From contig JBMHCG010000052.1 of NCBI GenBank assembly GCA_049890035.1, positions 95,090 to 159,089 of the forward strand: DNA of 64,000 bases, given 5' to 3'. The notes beneath the pieces were generated by a model. The model did no database searches. It saw only the letters and a program-made list of their open reading frames with translations, and was not told the DNA's origin. The position numbers were made by a program, and so were the translations under genes. Positions 52,204-61,150 of this stretch are shown here, piece by piece (position 1 is the stretch's first letter; every line of letters begins with the position of its first letter). This DNA comes from UBA11891 sp049890035. Lineage in GTDB: Bacteria > Bacteroidota > Bacteroidia > Flavobacteriales > Flavobacteriaceae.

Positions 52204-53376
52204 TTAATTTTTATTTAAAAATTTATACAATCCATTTTCCCAAATACTACCATGAAATGTTTGATCAATTATTTTCTTAAATGTCAATTCCATTTGTTTT
52301 ACTCGAGCATGTTCTGAATGAGAATTGAAAATATGTGATCTTGCATTATTTGAAATTCTAACTATTTCTTCACTCGATAATGTGTTGATTGTTTTTTTAA
52401 CATCCTCCTTTGTTGTGGCTTCAATAAAATTTTCGCCATGCTTAAAACCTAAATGTTCAAAACCATTGCATTTATACCCAATTGGAATTGATCCATTTGC
52501 TGGTATTTCAAAATATTTTCTGACTGGATAATCCACGGGACCCCCTGAACAGAAACAAAATGTGCTATTTGAGATAAGGCTTTTATAGCGGAACTTTTTT
52601 TTATTCAATATAAATGGTGTCATTTTATTTTTCCTAAATAAGCTCCTAAGTCTATATAAAAGGACGTCACTGAATATATCAATTTTAGATTTTAGATTTA
52701 ACAGCCCAATAACACTTTTTCTCTCACGATATAAAACACCTACAATTGAAAATCTATTCCTCCTATTCTGATTCACTCCAAAATCAAAATAATTATTTGC
52801 AATTGCAAAAGGGAAAGAAATAATTTTATGTTTATTCTCTATTTCAAAAGTAAACCAATTATCATTGATGGAAGATATTTTAAAAAAAGGGTGATTCACA
52901 TGCCTTTCTTTAATTTCTTTAACAGAATAGTTCAATGAATATCCAAAGCAAGACAAATAAAAACCTCCTGATTTATTTAAATAGTTCGTATACTCATCCT
53001 TTACATTGTAAAAATCTCTCAGGCATATCCAAACCTTTTGTTTTGTATAATTCTTATAAAAATTCATGAATTCTGTCACTCTACGATAGAATGTATTTTT
53101 ATCAAAGTGACAAACAAATGCTTCATCGAGTAAATTGAATATTTTTTTTTCATCATAATCATCAAAAACATAACAAAAGTCATCCATAAATATTATGTCA
53201 AATTCTTTCTTACTAATCCAATCATCAATTGATTTATCGAGAATCTCCTCTTTTGTAAAACCTGGACCATAAAAAGACAGATCAAATACTTGATTCAGCA
53301 CACTGATAATTACTTTTAATTGATCATTTAAGTAATCACGTTTAAAACCTATGAACAGTGCTTTGGGTTTATTCAT
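52204..53376 (-). CDS. CgeB-like glycosyltransferase
   Basis: A 390 aa, AT-rich protein. The N-terminus KALFIGFKRDYLNDQLKVI and the C-terminal FEIPANGSIPIGYKCNGFEH, with EATTKEDVKKTI after it, fit the CgeB/Glyco_trans_1_2 type of glycosyltransferase. I chose the ATG at 53,376 because the longer frame from 53,427 adds a polar leader overlapping the previous gene. It ends one base before the rfbF remnant starts, so it was probably co-transcribed with it. The sugar transferred is unknown. Confidence 0.68.
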   Translation of the reverse strand: MNKPKALFIGFKRDYLNDQLKVIISVLNQVFDLSFYGPGFTKEEILDKSIDDWISKKEFDIIFMDDFCYVFDDYDEKKIFNLLDEAFVCHFDKNTFYRRVTEFMNFYKNYTKQKVWICLRDFYNVKDEYTNYLNKSGGFYLSCFGYSLNYSVKEIKERHVNHPFFKISSINDNWFTFEIENKHKIISFPFAIANNYFDFGVNQNRRNRFSIVGVLYRERKSVIGLLNLKSKIDIFSDVLLYRLRSLFRKNKMTPFILNKKKFRYKSLISNSTFCFCSGGPVDYPVRKYFEIPANGSIPIGYKCNGFEHLGFKHGENFIEATTKEDVKKTINTLSSEEIVRISNNARSHIFNSHSEHARVKQMELTFKKIIDQTFHGSIWENGLYKFLNKN

Positions 53377-53386
53377 TATTTCTGCT

Positions 53387-54301
53387 TTAGTGGTTTTTGT
53401 TTTTATAATACTTCGCAGGGTTTCCAAACCATATTTGATTATCAGGTACGCTTTTTGTAACTATCGAACCGATTCCTATAAGAGAATTACTGCCTATTGT
53501 GATTGCATCCCTCACTGAAACTGAAGGAGAAATCCACGTATTGTTTCCAATAACTGTACTCCCACCTATTATAGACAAAGCAATGATATTACAGTTTTCA
53601 CCAATAATTACATTGTGAGCTATGTGCACAAGATTATCAATTTTTGTGTGCCTCCCTATTTTAGTAAAACCTAAAGATCCTCTATCAATACATGTTTGGG
53701 AACCAATATGCACATCATCCTCAATGAGTACGCCCCCTGTATGAGGGAATTTTAATTGTTGCGCTTCATGTTTTACGTATCCATAGCCATCTCCGCCAAT
53801 GACTGCAGAGGGTTTTACAACGACCCTTTTCCCCAGTAAACAATTGTCTTCAATAATTGAATTGGCACCTATAGTAGTATCATCCCCAATAGTACATTTG
53901 CCGATAACTACATTTGGACCAATAGCAACATTATTGCCAATTTTTGCCTCAGAATGAATTACCGCAGTGTTGTGAATTTCAGGAATGCTTTGACTTGATT
54001 GAACACTAATCAGTATTTGAGCGAAAATAAGCTTTGGATTTGAACACCTGATTAGTATTTGATTTTTTTTTGGTGTGAAAACTTTTTCATCAGGACATAT
54101 GATTATTCCTGCTTTACTTTTTTCAAATAACGCTGCTTTATCTTTTCTATTTGGATTGATCCAAGTAATGGAATTTTGTGTCGCTTCAAAGATTGAATCA
54201 ACCCTACAAAACTTCCCGCTGCCGCTTCCTTCTACAGAAATTATGTCTAGGTCACTGATATAGTCATGAATTATTTTTTCTTTAAAAATCATAGTATCCA
54301 A
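53387..54301 (-). CDS. LpxD-like N-acyltransferase with hexapeptide repeats
   Basis: A 304 aa left-handed beta-helix protein. The repeats start at about residue 105 (AVIHSEAKIGNNVAIGPNVV), and the LpxD-like core is GGDGYGYVKHEAQQLKFPH followed by TCIDRGSLGFTKIGRHTK and KIDNLVHIAHNVIIG, containing the catalytic His. The N-terminal domain resembles the uracil-binding part of LpxD. The general lipid A gene is usually elsewhere with lpxC and fabZ, so this copy probably acylates an amino sugar of the polysaccharide. It overlaps no neighbour but lies 10 bases from each. Confidence 0.8.
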   Translation of the reverse strand: MDTMIFKEKIIHDYISDLDIISVEGSGSGKFCRVDSIFEATQNSITWINPNRKDKAALFEKSKAGIIICPDEKVFTPKKNQILIRCSNPKLIFAQILISVQSSQSIPEIHNTAVIHSEAKIGNNVAIGPNVVIGKCTIGDDTTIGANSIIEDNCLLGKRVVVKPSAVIGGDGYGYVKHEAQQLKFPHTGGVLIEDDVHIGSQTCIDRGSLGFTKIGRHTKIDNLVHIAHNVIIGENCNIIALSIIGGSTVIGNNTWISPSVSVRDAITIGSNSLIGIGSIVTKSVPDNQIWFGNPAKYYKNKNH

Positions 54302-54310
54302 TATTCCTGT

Positions 54311-55429
54311 TTAATCTTCTGAAATCAATACTTGTAAAGCCTCTAATCCAACTTTGATATGGTTTCGTTGCTTCTCTTCTTCCCAAAATAAAATACCGTC
54401 AGCATTTGAAAATTTGACAATTATTGGTTTCAATTTGCTTAAACGATTTGAGTTACTTATATCAGCTATTTTTTTTAGTAAATCTTTCTTATCATATTCT
54501 AAATTTTCAAATCTATCCTTTGTAATCTCCATTTTGTCATAAGCTAAGGCATCTAGATACCTGCAAAGGAGATCATGGATTTTCTTATACAGTTGTAAAT
54601 AATTTTTTTCATTCATCAATCTATCAATTTCATAAAAAACATTTTCAGTAATTTTTTTTGTGGCCTTAATTAAACTATATACATCACTGATATTCCCCCT
54701 GTCATTTATTTCAAGGATTTTATCATAGTCCTTTAAAACGTCTTCTCCTCTGGCTTTGATAATCTGATAAACTTTCTCTCTTGGTTTTATAGCATCATTC
54801 CTCCACCATCCCGGGTGTGTTAGTAAATGTAAATCATTGTAATTCCCCTTAATTACAACGTCAAACATGTTTTCATGTCTCCAATATCCATTTGAATCAC
54901 TACAATATTTATATGTTTTTTTTATGTCATTTGAATATGCATTTTTCAATCCAGCATAGGTATCCCTATCGTATAAAAGAATTTCTTTAGTCGGATTATG
55001 AAAGGAGAACGATTTGGGTTCAACACCCAAAAAATCTTTGATAATGGTCTTTTCTAAAAGTAATTTCTTTTCAAGTTCTGTTTCATTCTCTATATCCCAA
55101 TACGTTGAATCAAAGTGTATTCCAATAGAATGATTTAAATCAATTATTTTTTTTAAAGTTAGAATCGATTTTTTTTCAAACACATTGTAGAAGTCAGAAT
55201 GAATATTTATAAAAAATGTGCTCTTGAATGAAAAACTATGTTCTATTAATGCAATTTCAAGTGCTGAAGGAATGGATAAATCAATATCATGTCGTAAAAG
55301 AACTGTCTTTTCCTTTTCTCCATTAGTTATGTTTTCATCATAAAAAATAGACTGGTATCCCTTTAGATTACTCATGAGATACTTATAGTTTGATAAACTA
55401 AGATGATTATTATTCATAATAATATTCAA
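54311..55429 (-). CDS. Polysaccharide-deacetylase-like protein
   Basis: A 372 aa AT-rich protein. TVLLRHDIDLSIPSAL with the acidic pair, FFINIHSDFYN and HSIGIHFDSTYW follow the order of motifs in the NodB/carbohydrate esterase 4 fold, and THPGWW would supply a further metal or catalytic His. The last third (residues 240 to 372) is helical and of unknown type. No signal peptide is seen, so it may act in the cytoplasm on a sugar nucleotide or lipid-linked sugar. Start choice is uncertain: MNIIMNN offers two ATGs. Confidence 0.68.
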   Translation of the reverse strand: MNIIMNNNHLSLSNYKYLMSNLKGYQSIFYDENITNGEKEKTVLLRHDIDLSIPSALEIALIEHSFSFKSTFFINIHSDFYNVFEKKSILTLKKIIDLNHSIGIHFDSTYWDIENETELEKKLLLEKTIIKDFLGVEPKSFSFHNPTKEILLYDRDTYAGLKNAYSNDIKKTYKYCSDSNGYWRHENMFDVVIKGNYNDLHLLTHPGWWRNDAIKPREKVYQIIKARGEDVLKDYDKILEINDRGNISDVYSLIKATKKITENVFYEIDRLMNEKNYLQLYKKIHDLLCRYLDALAYDKMEITKDRFENLEYDKKDLLKKIADISNSNRLSKLKPIIVKFSNADGILFWEEEKQRNHIKVGLEALQVLISED

Positions 55430-55465
55430 AGTGTCTTAAAATTATAACGGAATATTTCATCAATA

Positions 55466-56419
55466 CTATTTCTTAAATCTCCCCGAATAACAAGCCTCTT
55501 CCTCATGAAATGAAATAATTTCCATTTTATTCTCAAATATCATTTTTTCAAATTCATATTTTGAGTATCTCTTGGCATTCGAGGGTGCATACCAATCAAA
55601 ATTGGTTGCATCACACATTTCTTTCCCCCAATCTTCTCGCCAAAAACATTTTAAAAAATTCCAATATATAAATCGCTGTATGTCATAAGTGCCTCCTTTG
55701 ATCCCTAAAGCGGGTATGTCGGGCGATTCAAACTTTACGTCCAATTCAGATAGTCTCTTGCCCAACTCTGTTAATTGTGCAGACATCTCCCAAAGTTTAT
55801 CATTGGGAATGTCAAAAGTGGCTTTTCTAAAATGATTATCAACAAGTTCTCTTGGTAGCGCTTTTTTGCGATAAACATAGCAAGCAAACTCACCTCCTGT
55901 AGTTGTAATATCTGTCAAGTGTTTAAAAGTCAACTCAGGGTTTTCAGTATGCATAATTACCTGGTCGCACACAACAAAATCAATTGTATTTTCTTTTAAT
56001 TCGGTTGATGCTATATCTGATTGATAAAAAAATAGATTCGATAAATGTTGGTAGTTCTTTGATGCAATTTGAACGGAATCGGATATGTCAATCCCTATGA
56101 CTATAGCATTAGGAGCTAATTCTGCAAACCAAGCAGACTTATAACCCAAACCACAGCCGGCATCTACAATAACTTTTTTATCAGATAAAAATTCTTTAAA
56201 GTGTTTTTCAGAAGAAAAACCATATAAATCTAAAAACCACTCTTTCTGAAATTGATAAACATCTTCTTTTTGTTTTCCCTGTTCAAATTCTTCCCATTTC
56301 TCTGAAAAAACATCTTTAGTTTGCTCTTGAGCAAGTTCTATTTCTGATGACTTTGTGATTTGAAAAATCTGGTTTGATTTCAATTCTATTTCAGTTGAAA
56401 ATAGTTTATTTAAATTCAT
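55466..56419 (-). CDS. Class I SAM-dependent methyltransferase
   Basis: A 317 aa protein with VIVDAGCGLGYKSAWFAELA as SAM motif I, VIGIDISDS as the acidic end of strand 2 and TIDFVVCDQVIMHTENPEL as motif II/post-II. It has a roughly 90-residue N-terminal extension rich in Lys and Glu. It lies three bases after the acetyltransferase gene in the polysaccharide locus, so it probably modifies a sugar; C- versus O- or N-methylation cannot be told. Confidence 0.82.
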   Translation of the reverse strand: MNLNKLFSTEIELKSNQIFQITKSSEIELAQEQTKDVFSEKWEEFEQGKQKEDVYQFQKEWFLDLYGFSSEKHFKEFLSDKKVIVDAGCGLGYKSAWFAELAPNAIVIGIDISDSVQIASKNYQHLSNLFFYQSDIASTELKENTIDFVVCDQVIMHTENPELTFKHLTDITTTGGEFACYVYRKKALPRELVDNHFRKATFDIPNDKLWEMSAQLTELGKRLSELDVKFESPDIPALGIKGGTYDIQRFIYWNFLKCFWREDWGKEMCDATNFDWYAPSNAKRYSKYEFEKMIFENKMEIISFHEEEACYSGRFKK

Positions 56420-56422
56420 TTT

Positions 56423-56926
56423 TTATATTGGTTTAGCTGGATTGCCTGCGACCTTTGAATTTTCAGGGAATGATTTATTGACAAAACTATTAGCACCTAT
56501 AATACTCCCTTTCCCAATTTGAACCCCTTTTTGAATGACTGTATTTGGGCCTATATAACAATTGTCATCAATACGAACATTTTTATATTTGTAGCTCTCT
56601 TCACCTCCAGATATAGCCCAATCAATCGTGTCATGAGTATAAATTTGAACTCCTGCAGAAATGGAACAGTTGGATCCAATTTTGAGTCCCCCTGAGCCAT
56701 CTAAAATAGTAAATGGTCCAACCCAAGTATTTTCCCCAACAATCACATTCCCATAAATATGACTAGAATCATGAACCGTTGTACCTAATCCAAAGCCAAT
56801 CAAATTGGCCTTTTTTTTACGATCAATAAGCAATTCATTTAAAGGTAAAAATCTATTCCATTTTTTCTTTTTTTCCTTTTGTATATTGGAATACAACAAA
56901 AAAATTATCTGTTTAATTAATTTCAT
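56423..56926 (-). CDS. Hexapeptide-repeat O- or N-acetyltransferase
   Basis: A 167 aa left-handed beta-helix acyltransferase: HIYGNVIVGENTWVGPFTI and the late repeats IGKGSIIGANSFVNKSF, ending AGNPAKPI, which is the classic terminus of the family. The His in IYTHDTIDW is the likely catalytic base. The N-terminal 40 residues are basic and may bind the membrane. It overlaps the third asnB-like gene by 14 bases. The sugar acetylated is unknown. Confidence 0.85.
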   Translation of the reverse strand: MKLIKQIIFLLYSNIQKEKKKKWNRFLPLNELLIDRKKKANLIGFGLGTTVHDSSHIYGNVIVGENTWVGPFTILDGSGGLKIGSNCSISAGVQIYTHDTIDWAISGGEESYKYKNVRIDDNCYIGPNTVIQKGVQIGKGSIIGANSFVNKSFPENSKVAGNPAKPI

Positions 56927-58802
56927 TTTTTAAAAAGATTCTGCACCACCATTCGAAATTCATCAATGACCAGAGAAGGAGGCGGTGATTCTTACCCTCG
57001 TGCAGGTGTTCATTGACTATTTTCTTGATATATGCTTTTTTAATATACTTCCCACTAAGTGTTTCTGAATCCAAAAGTAACTCCTTTATATAATTTGCAT
57101 TTTCACCTCGATACCAACTTTCATCTGGCGCAGAGAATCCCTGTTTATTTCTTTTAAGGATTTTTTGTGGAATGTAGTCTTTCATAGCTTTACGAAGAAC
57201 ATTTTTCCCGTCATCATGCTCGCGGTACTTCTTTTTTTGTCCCCCTTTGTTTTCATCAATACTTTGTATTTCACTTTCTAAATTTCCTAACTTATATTCT
57301 ACAGGTACTTTCATAGCAAAGTCAACCAGCTCGTTGTCCATGAAAGGGAAACGTTCCTCTAAGCCATGGGCCATAGCTAGTTTGTCCCCAACTAAAAACA
57401 GAGCGGGTAAAAAAGTTTTAATTTCGAAGTACAAGGAATTCTTGATATGGTCTTGAGGTATATCGTATTGTAAAGTGTTATTAAAAGTAAATACTCTTTC
57501 AAACACTTTTCGAGGAGCATCTACGTCAATATTGTTGAGAACAAGGTCTGTAAACAGATCTTTCTTTTCTTTATCCGGAACCAACCGTTGCCAAAAATCA
57601 TAATATTGATCAAAGAAATCTTGTTGATTTAAAGAATCAAAAACCTTGTAATACCGCCAGGGGTATCCTCCAAAAAGTTCGTCTCCCCCTGTTCCTTGTA
57701 AACAAACCTTAACAAATTTAGACGCCAAACGAGAGATGTAATAATTTGGATAGGACATTCCAACTCTTAAATCCTCCAAATGATAGACAAGTTTTGGCAA
57801 GGACCAACGAATATCACCTGCATTCATGACTTGTTCAAACTGTTCCGTCTTCAGGTGATTGGCCATCAATTCTGCATCTCGACGTTCGTCAAAGTTGGCT
57901 TCTCGCCCGGTGACCTCATTCATATCAAAACCACAAGTAAATGTGGCCAGCCTATCGACTTCTTTTGATGCCACTGCTGCAATAGAACCCGAATCCATGC
58001 CCCCAGATAAATAGGCCCCCACAGGGACATCCGCAATCATTTGACGGCTAACGGCTTTTTCAAAAAGAGCTTTGGTCTTTTCCTTGGCCGCTTCAAATGA
58101 GTAGGATTCATCAGTTCGTGAAAAATCATAATCCCACCACGAATTGTGTTTTATAAAGGTAGTGGTTTCGTTTATCGTAACTCGGTTCGCAGGAGGTAGT
58201 ATGTTGACCCCTTTGAAAAGTGTATTGTATGAAAAAATATTTTGAAATGTAAAGTATTCATTTAGTGCATCTAAATCTACATCGATAGCATAGTCTGGAT
58301 GTTCAATAATACCCTTAATCTCTGAGGAGAAAACAAGGGTCTTCCCATTAAACCAATAATACAGTGGCTTGATACCATATCGATCGCGACATAAATACAA
58401 CTGCTGCTCTTTTGTGTTCCATGCGGCAAAGGCAAACATGCCATTGAATTTTTCGATATAGGTGATCCCTTCGCTGGACAGTCCCTCGCAAATAACTTCA
58501 GTATCTGTTTCAGAATCAAATTGATACCCTTTTTCAGTGAGTTGTTGTCGCAGTTCTTTAAAATTGTAAATACAACCGTTAAACACGACGATCCATTGCC
58601 CATCTTTTGAGGTCATTGGTTGCTTCCCTTTGTCAGAAGGATCTAAAATGGCCAAGCGTTTGTGTAAAAATCCAATATTATCTTGTACAAACTGACCTTC
58701 ATCATCAGGGCCTCGATGGGCAATCTTTTCCCCCATAAGGTTCAAAAGATCCGAATTGACATCTGTTCCATCCAAATTAAATATGCCTAGAATACCACAC
58801 AT
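56913..58802 (-). CDS. Asparagine-synthase-like amidotransferase (copy 3)
   Basis: A 629 aa protein: Cys2 in MCGILGIFNLDG, HRGPDDEGQF, NGCIYNF, then PP-loop SGGMDSG and GTGGDELFGGYPWRYY, and ERFPFMDNELVDFA. It is the copy most distant from the other two and has an inserted region around SEIQSIDENKGGQKKKYRE. It directly abuts the DegT aminotransferase gene (no gap) and overlaps the acetyltransferase gene. It likely forms a uronamide from the diacetamido-uronic acid made by the wlb-type genes. Confidence 0.88.
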   Translation of the reverse strand: MCGILGIFNLDGTDVNSDLLNLMGEKIAHRGPDDEGQFVQDNIGFLHKRLAILDPSDKGKQPMTSKDGQWIVVFNGCIYNFKELRQQLTEKGYQFDSETDTEVICEGLSSEGITYIEKFNGMFAFAAWNTKEQQLYLCRDRYGIKPLYYWFNGKTLVFSSEIKGIIEHPDYAIDVDLDALNEYFTFQNIFSYNTLFKGVNILPPANRVTINETTTFIKHNSWWDYDFSRTDESYSFEAAKEKTKALFEKAVSRQMIADVPVGAYLSGGMDSGSIAAVASKEVDRLATFTCGFDMNEVTGREANFDERRDAELMANHLKTEQFEQVMNAGDIRWSLPKLVYHLEDLRVGMSYPNYYISRLASKFVKVCLQGTGGDELFGGYPWRYYKVFDSLNQQDFFDQYYDFWQRLVPDKEKKDLFTDLVLNNIDVDAPRKVFERVFTFNNTLQYDIPQDHIKNSLYFEIKTFLPALFLVGDKLAMAHGLEERFPFMDNELVDFAMKVPVEYKLGNLESEIQSIDENKGGQKKKYREHDDGKNVLRKAMKDYIPQKILKRNKQGFSAPDESWYRGENANYIKELLLDSETLSGKYIKKAYIKKIVNEHLHEGKNHRLLLWSLMNFEWWCRIFLKNEIN

Positions 58803-59945
58803 TTAACAAATACTTTTAATACAATGAACTACATAATGAAAGTCTTCTTTGACCATTTGATTGTGGAGGGGAATGGATATGGACTTGTCGTTTGCTGATT
58901 GTGCGCCTGGGTAATCAGATGGTGTTATGATATATCTGTCGGCATAGTAACCCAACATATGCACGGCATGTGTCCCTGGACGTGTGGATATTCCAGCTCG
59001 TTGTAATTCTTCCATAATGGCGTTCCTAGAGTTGGGTGCTATATCCTCGTCAATCAACAGAACAAAACTTTGCCATCCGTGACTGTAATCAGAAGAAAAT
59101 TCTGGAACTTGAATCCAAGGGATCGCTTTTAATTCATTAGTGTAAAATGCGGCCCAATGAGAACGTTCTTCAATAAAAGTGTCCAATTTTTTAAGTTGTA
59201 CTTCTCCAATAGCACCCTGCAAATCGGTCATGCGATAATTATAACCTAAGACATTGAAATCAGGAAGTATATATGGTTTTGGGCCGTGGTGTCGCTGTTC
59301 CTCAGAAATGGAAGCACCATGATTTCGAAGCACTTGTAATCTTGTGCCAAGCAAATCATCATTTGTAGTTATCATGCCACCCTCTCCAGTGGTAATTGAT
59401 TTCCTAGGATGAAAAGAAAAACATCCCATGGTGCCCAATCCACCTGCAGGTATTCCCTTGTAGGCTGCGCCTGCAGCACAAGCCCCATCTTCAACTAAAG
59501 CAATATCTCCTGCTATGGCCTTAATCTCATCCATCGGTGCACACAAACCAAAAAGGTGTACAACCATAATTGCCTTTGTCTTTGGCGTAATTTTCTCTCG
59601 TAGCTTCTTTGGGTCCAAATTAAACGTCTTGGGGTCAATATCGCAAAAGACAACTTCTGCCCCTTGATACAGGACAACATTTGCTGTAGACACCCATGTA
59701 AATGCAGGTACGATGACTTCATCACCGGGTTTGATATCCAAAGCAACCAGAGCCAAATGTAAGGCTGTTGTAGCACTTGTAACTGCAATCGCATGTTTGA
59801 CCTGATGACGTTCGGCAAAGGCTTTTTCAAAAGCACGGACTTTGGGACCTGATGTCAACCAACCTGTTGTCAATGGTTCCTTCAGTGCTTGCCATTCTTC
59901 TTCTCCTGTAACAGGTAACGATATAGGTATGTTTCTTTTCTGCAT
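58803..59945 (-). CDS. DegT/DnrJ/EryC1 sugar aminotransferase
   Basis: PLP enzyme that turns a keto sugar nucleotide into an amino sugar with glutamate as usual donor. The 380 aa protein has TSATTALHLAL, FTWVSTANVV, VEDGACAAGAAYKG and the PLP lysine in FSFHPRKSITTGEGGM. In this locus it could fill the WbpE/WlbC step (3-keto-GlcNAcA to 3-amino), but its lysine motif is closer to perosamine-synthase-like aminotransferases than to WbpE, so the assignment is open. The ATG at 59,945 is chosen because the family-like sequence starts there. Confidence 0.88.
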   Translation of the reverse strand: MQKRNIPISLPVTGEEEWQALKEPLTTGWLTSGPKVRAFEKAFAERHQVKHAIAVTSATTALHLALVALDIKPGDEVIVPAFTWVSTANVVLYQGAEVVFCDIDPKTFNLDPKKLREKITPKTKAIMVVHLFGLCAPMDEIKAIAGDIALVEDGACAAGAAYKGIPAGGLGTMGCFSFHPRKSITTGEGGMITTNDDLLGTRLQVLRNHGASISEEQRHHGPKPYILPDFNVLGYNYRMTDLQGAIGEVQLKKLDTFIEERSHWAAFYTNELKAIPWIQVPEFSSDYSHGWQSFVLLIDEDIAPNSRNAIMEELQRAGISTRPGTHAVHMLGYYADRYIITPSDYPGAQSANDKSISIPLHNQMVKEDFHYVVHCIKSIC

Positions 59946-59949
59946 TAAA

Positions 59950-61149
59950 TTAATTTGGAATATGATGATCAATTATATGTGAAGCAATGGCCAGTGAAGC
60001 CGTTGCTCCAGGACTGGGCGCATTAAGCACATGGATTTGACGTCCCTTTCGAATGATATTAAAATCCATTTGTAAAATTCCTTCGGGTGAAATGGCTTGT
60101 GCACGAACCCCCGCTGGGCCTCTTTCGAGCATTTGTTCGTTTACATCCGGGATCATTTTTTGAGCTTTTTTAATAAAATCTTTAAGAAACAAAGAGGTTT
60201 TGAACTCATTCCATGAAAAAAGAAAATTCTTTGCAACAAAGCGCAATAAGCCTGCGTAGGCAACACTATCTAACACATCGGCCAGTGCAAAGCTAAATCG
60301 GTGATATCCTTCTCTTTTTAGTGCTAAAACTGCGTTTGGTCCTACTTCTCTACTTCCGTCTATCATTCGGGTAAAATGAACCCCTAAAAATGGAAATTGA
60401 GCATCAGGAACAGGATATACTAAATGATTTACACGATCTTCATATCCTTTTTTGAATTTCAAGTATTCGCCTCTAAATGGAACAATTTTTAAAGGAGATT
60501 TTTTTTGCGTTAATCGTGTGAAATTTTTGTCACTCCAAAGGCCCGTTGCGGAGATTAAATGATCAAATTCTTTTTCCCCTTTTATATAGTTTACAATAAT
60601 TTTCTCGTTGGTTTCCTTTTTAATGTGTATGGACCTGCAATTAAAGTGAATTTCACCATTGTGCTGTAGAATTATTTCCAACAATTTCTGCATGACGGCT
60701 TTGTAGTCTACTATGCCTTCTTCAGGAACCAATAGGGATTTGCTTGCCCGTACAAAAGGTTCTCGTCGCTTCAACTCTGAGGTACTTAAATAGGTTAAGC
60801 CTTTTAACCCATTTTTTGCTCCTCTTGTTGCCAGAAGATCCAGTGCCTTTTCCTCCTTAGGATTTGTGGCAATTACCGCTTTTCCACAAACATCGTGATC
60901 GATTTCATGTGCTGCACAAAAATCAATCATCTCTCTTATTCCATCTACAGATAATTGCGCTTTTAATGAACCCGGTTGGTAATACAATCCACAATGCAAA
61001 ACACCACTGTTTCTGCCTGATTGATGGAGTCCTAGTTGGCTTTCTTTTTCAAAAATAGTCACGTTTTTCCCCTGCCTGCACAATTTGTAAGCAATCGCCA
61101 AACCAACTATTCCTGCCCCTACAATAGCAATATTTTCTTTCTTTTTCAA
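59950..61149 (-). CDS. lhgO: L-2-hydroxyglutarate oxidase-like flavoprotein (LhgO)
   Basis: A 399 aa FAD-dependent oxidoreductase of the DAO/LhgO type: IAIVGAGIVGLAIAYKL at the FAD site, then QSGRNSGVLHCGLYYQPGS, VPEEGIVDYK and FPFLGVHFTRMIDG, all typical of LhgO. LhgO oxidises L-2-hydroxyglutarate to 2-oxoglutarate and passes electrons to the quinone pool. Its place between the aminotransferase and WlbA-like dehydrogenase genes is explained if the dehydrogenase uses 2-oxoglutarate to reoxidise its NADH, as WbpB does, producing 2-hydroxyglutarate. Confidence 0.88.
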   Translation of the reverse strand: MKKKENIAIVGAGIVGLAIAYKLCRQGKNVTIFEKESQLGLHQSGRNSGVLHCGLYYQPGSLKAQLSVDGIREMIDFCAAHEIDHDVCGKAVIATNPKEEKALDLLATRGAKNGLKGLTYLSTSELKRREPFVRASKSLLVPEEGIVDYKAVMQKLLEIILQHNGEIHFNCRSIHIKKETNEKIIVNYIKGEKEFDHLISATGLWSDKNFTRLTQKKSPLKIVPFRGEYLKFKKGYEDRVNHLVYPVPDAQFPFLGVHFTRMIDGSREVGPNAVLALKREGYHRFSFALADVLDSVAYAGLLRFVAKNFLFSWNEFKTSLFLKDFIKKAQKMIPDVNEQMLERGPAGVRAQAISPEGILQMDFNIIRKGRQIHVLNAPSPGATASLAIASHIIDHHIPN

Positions 61150-61150
61150 C

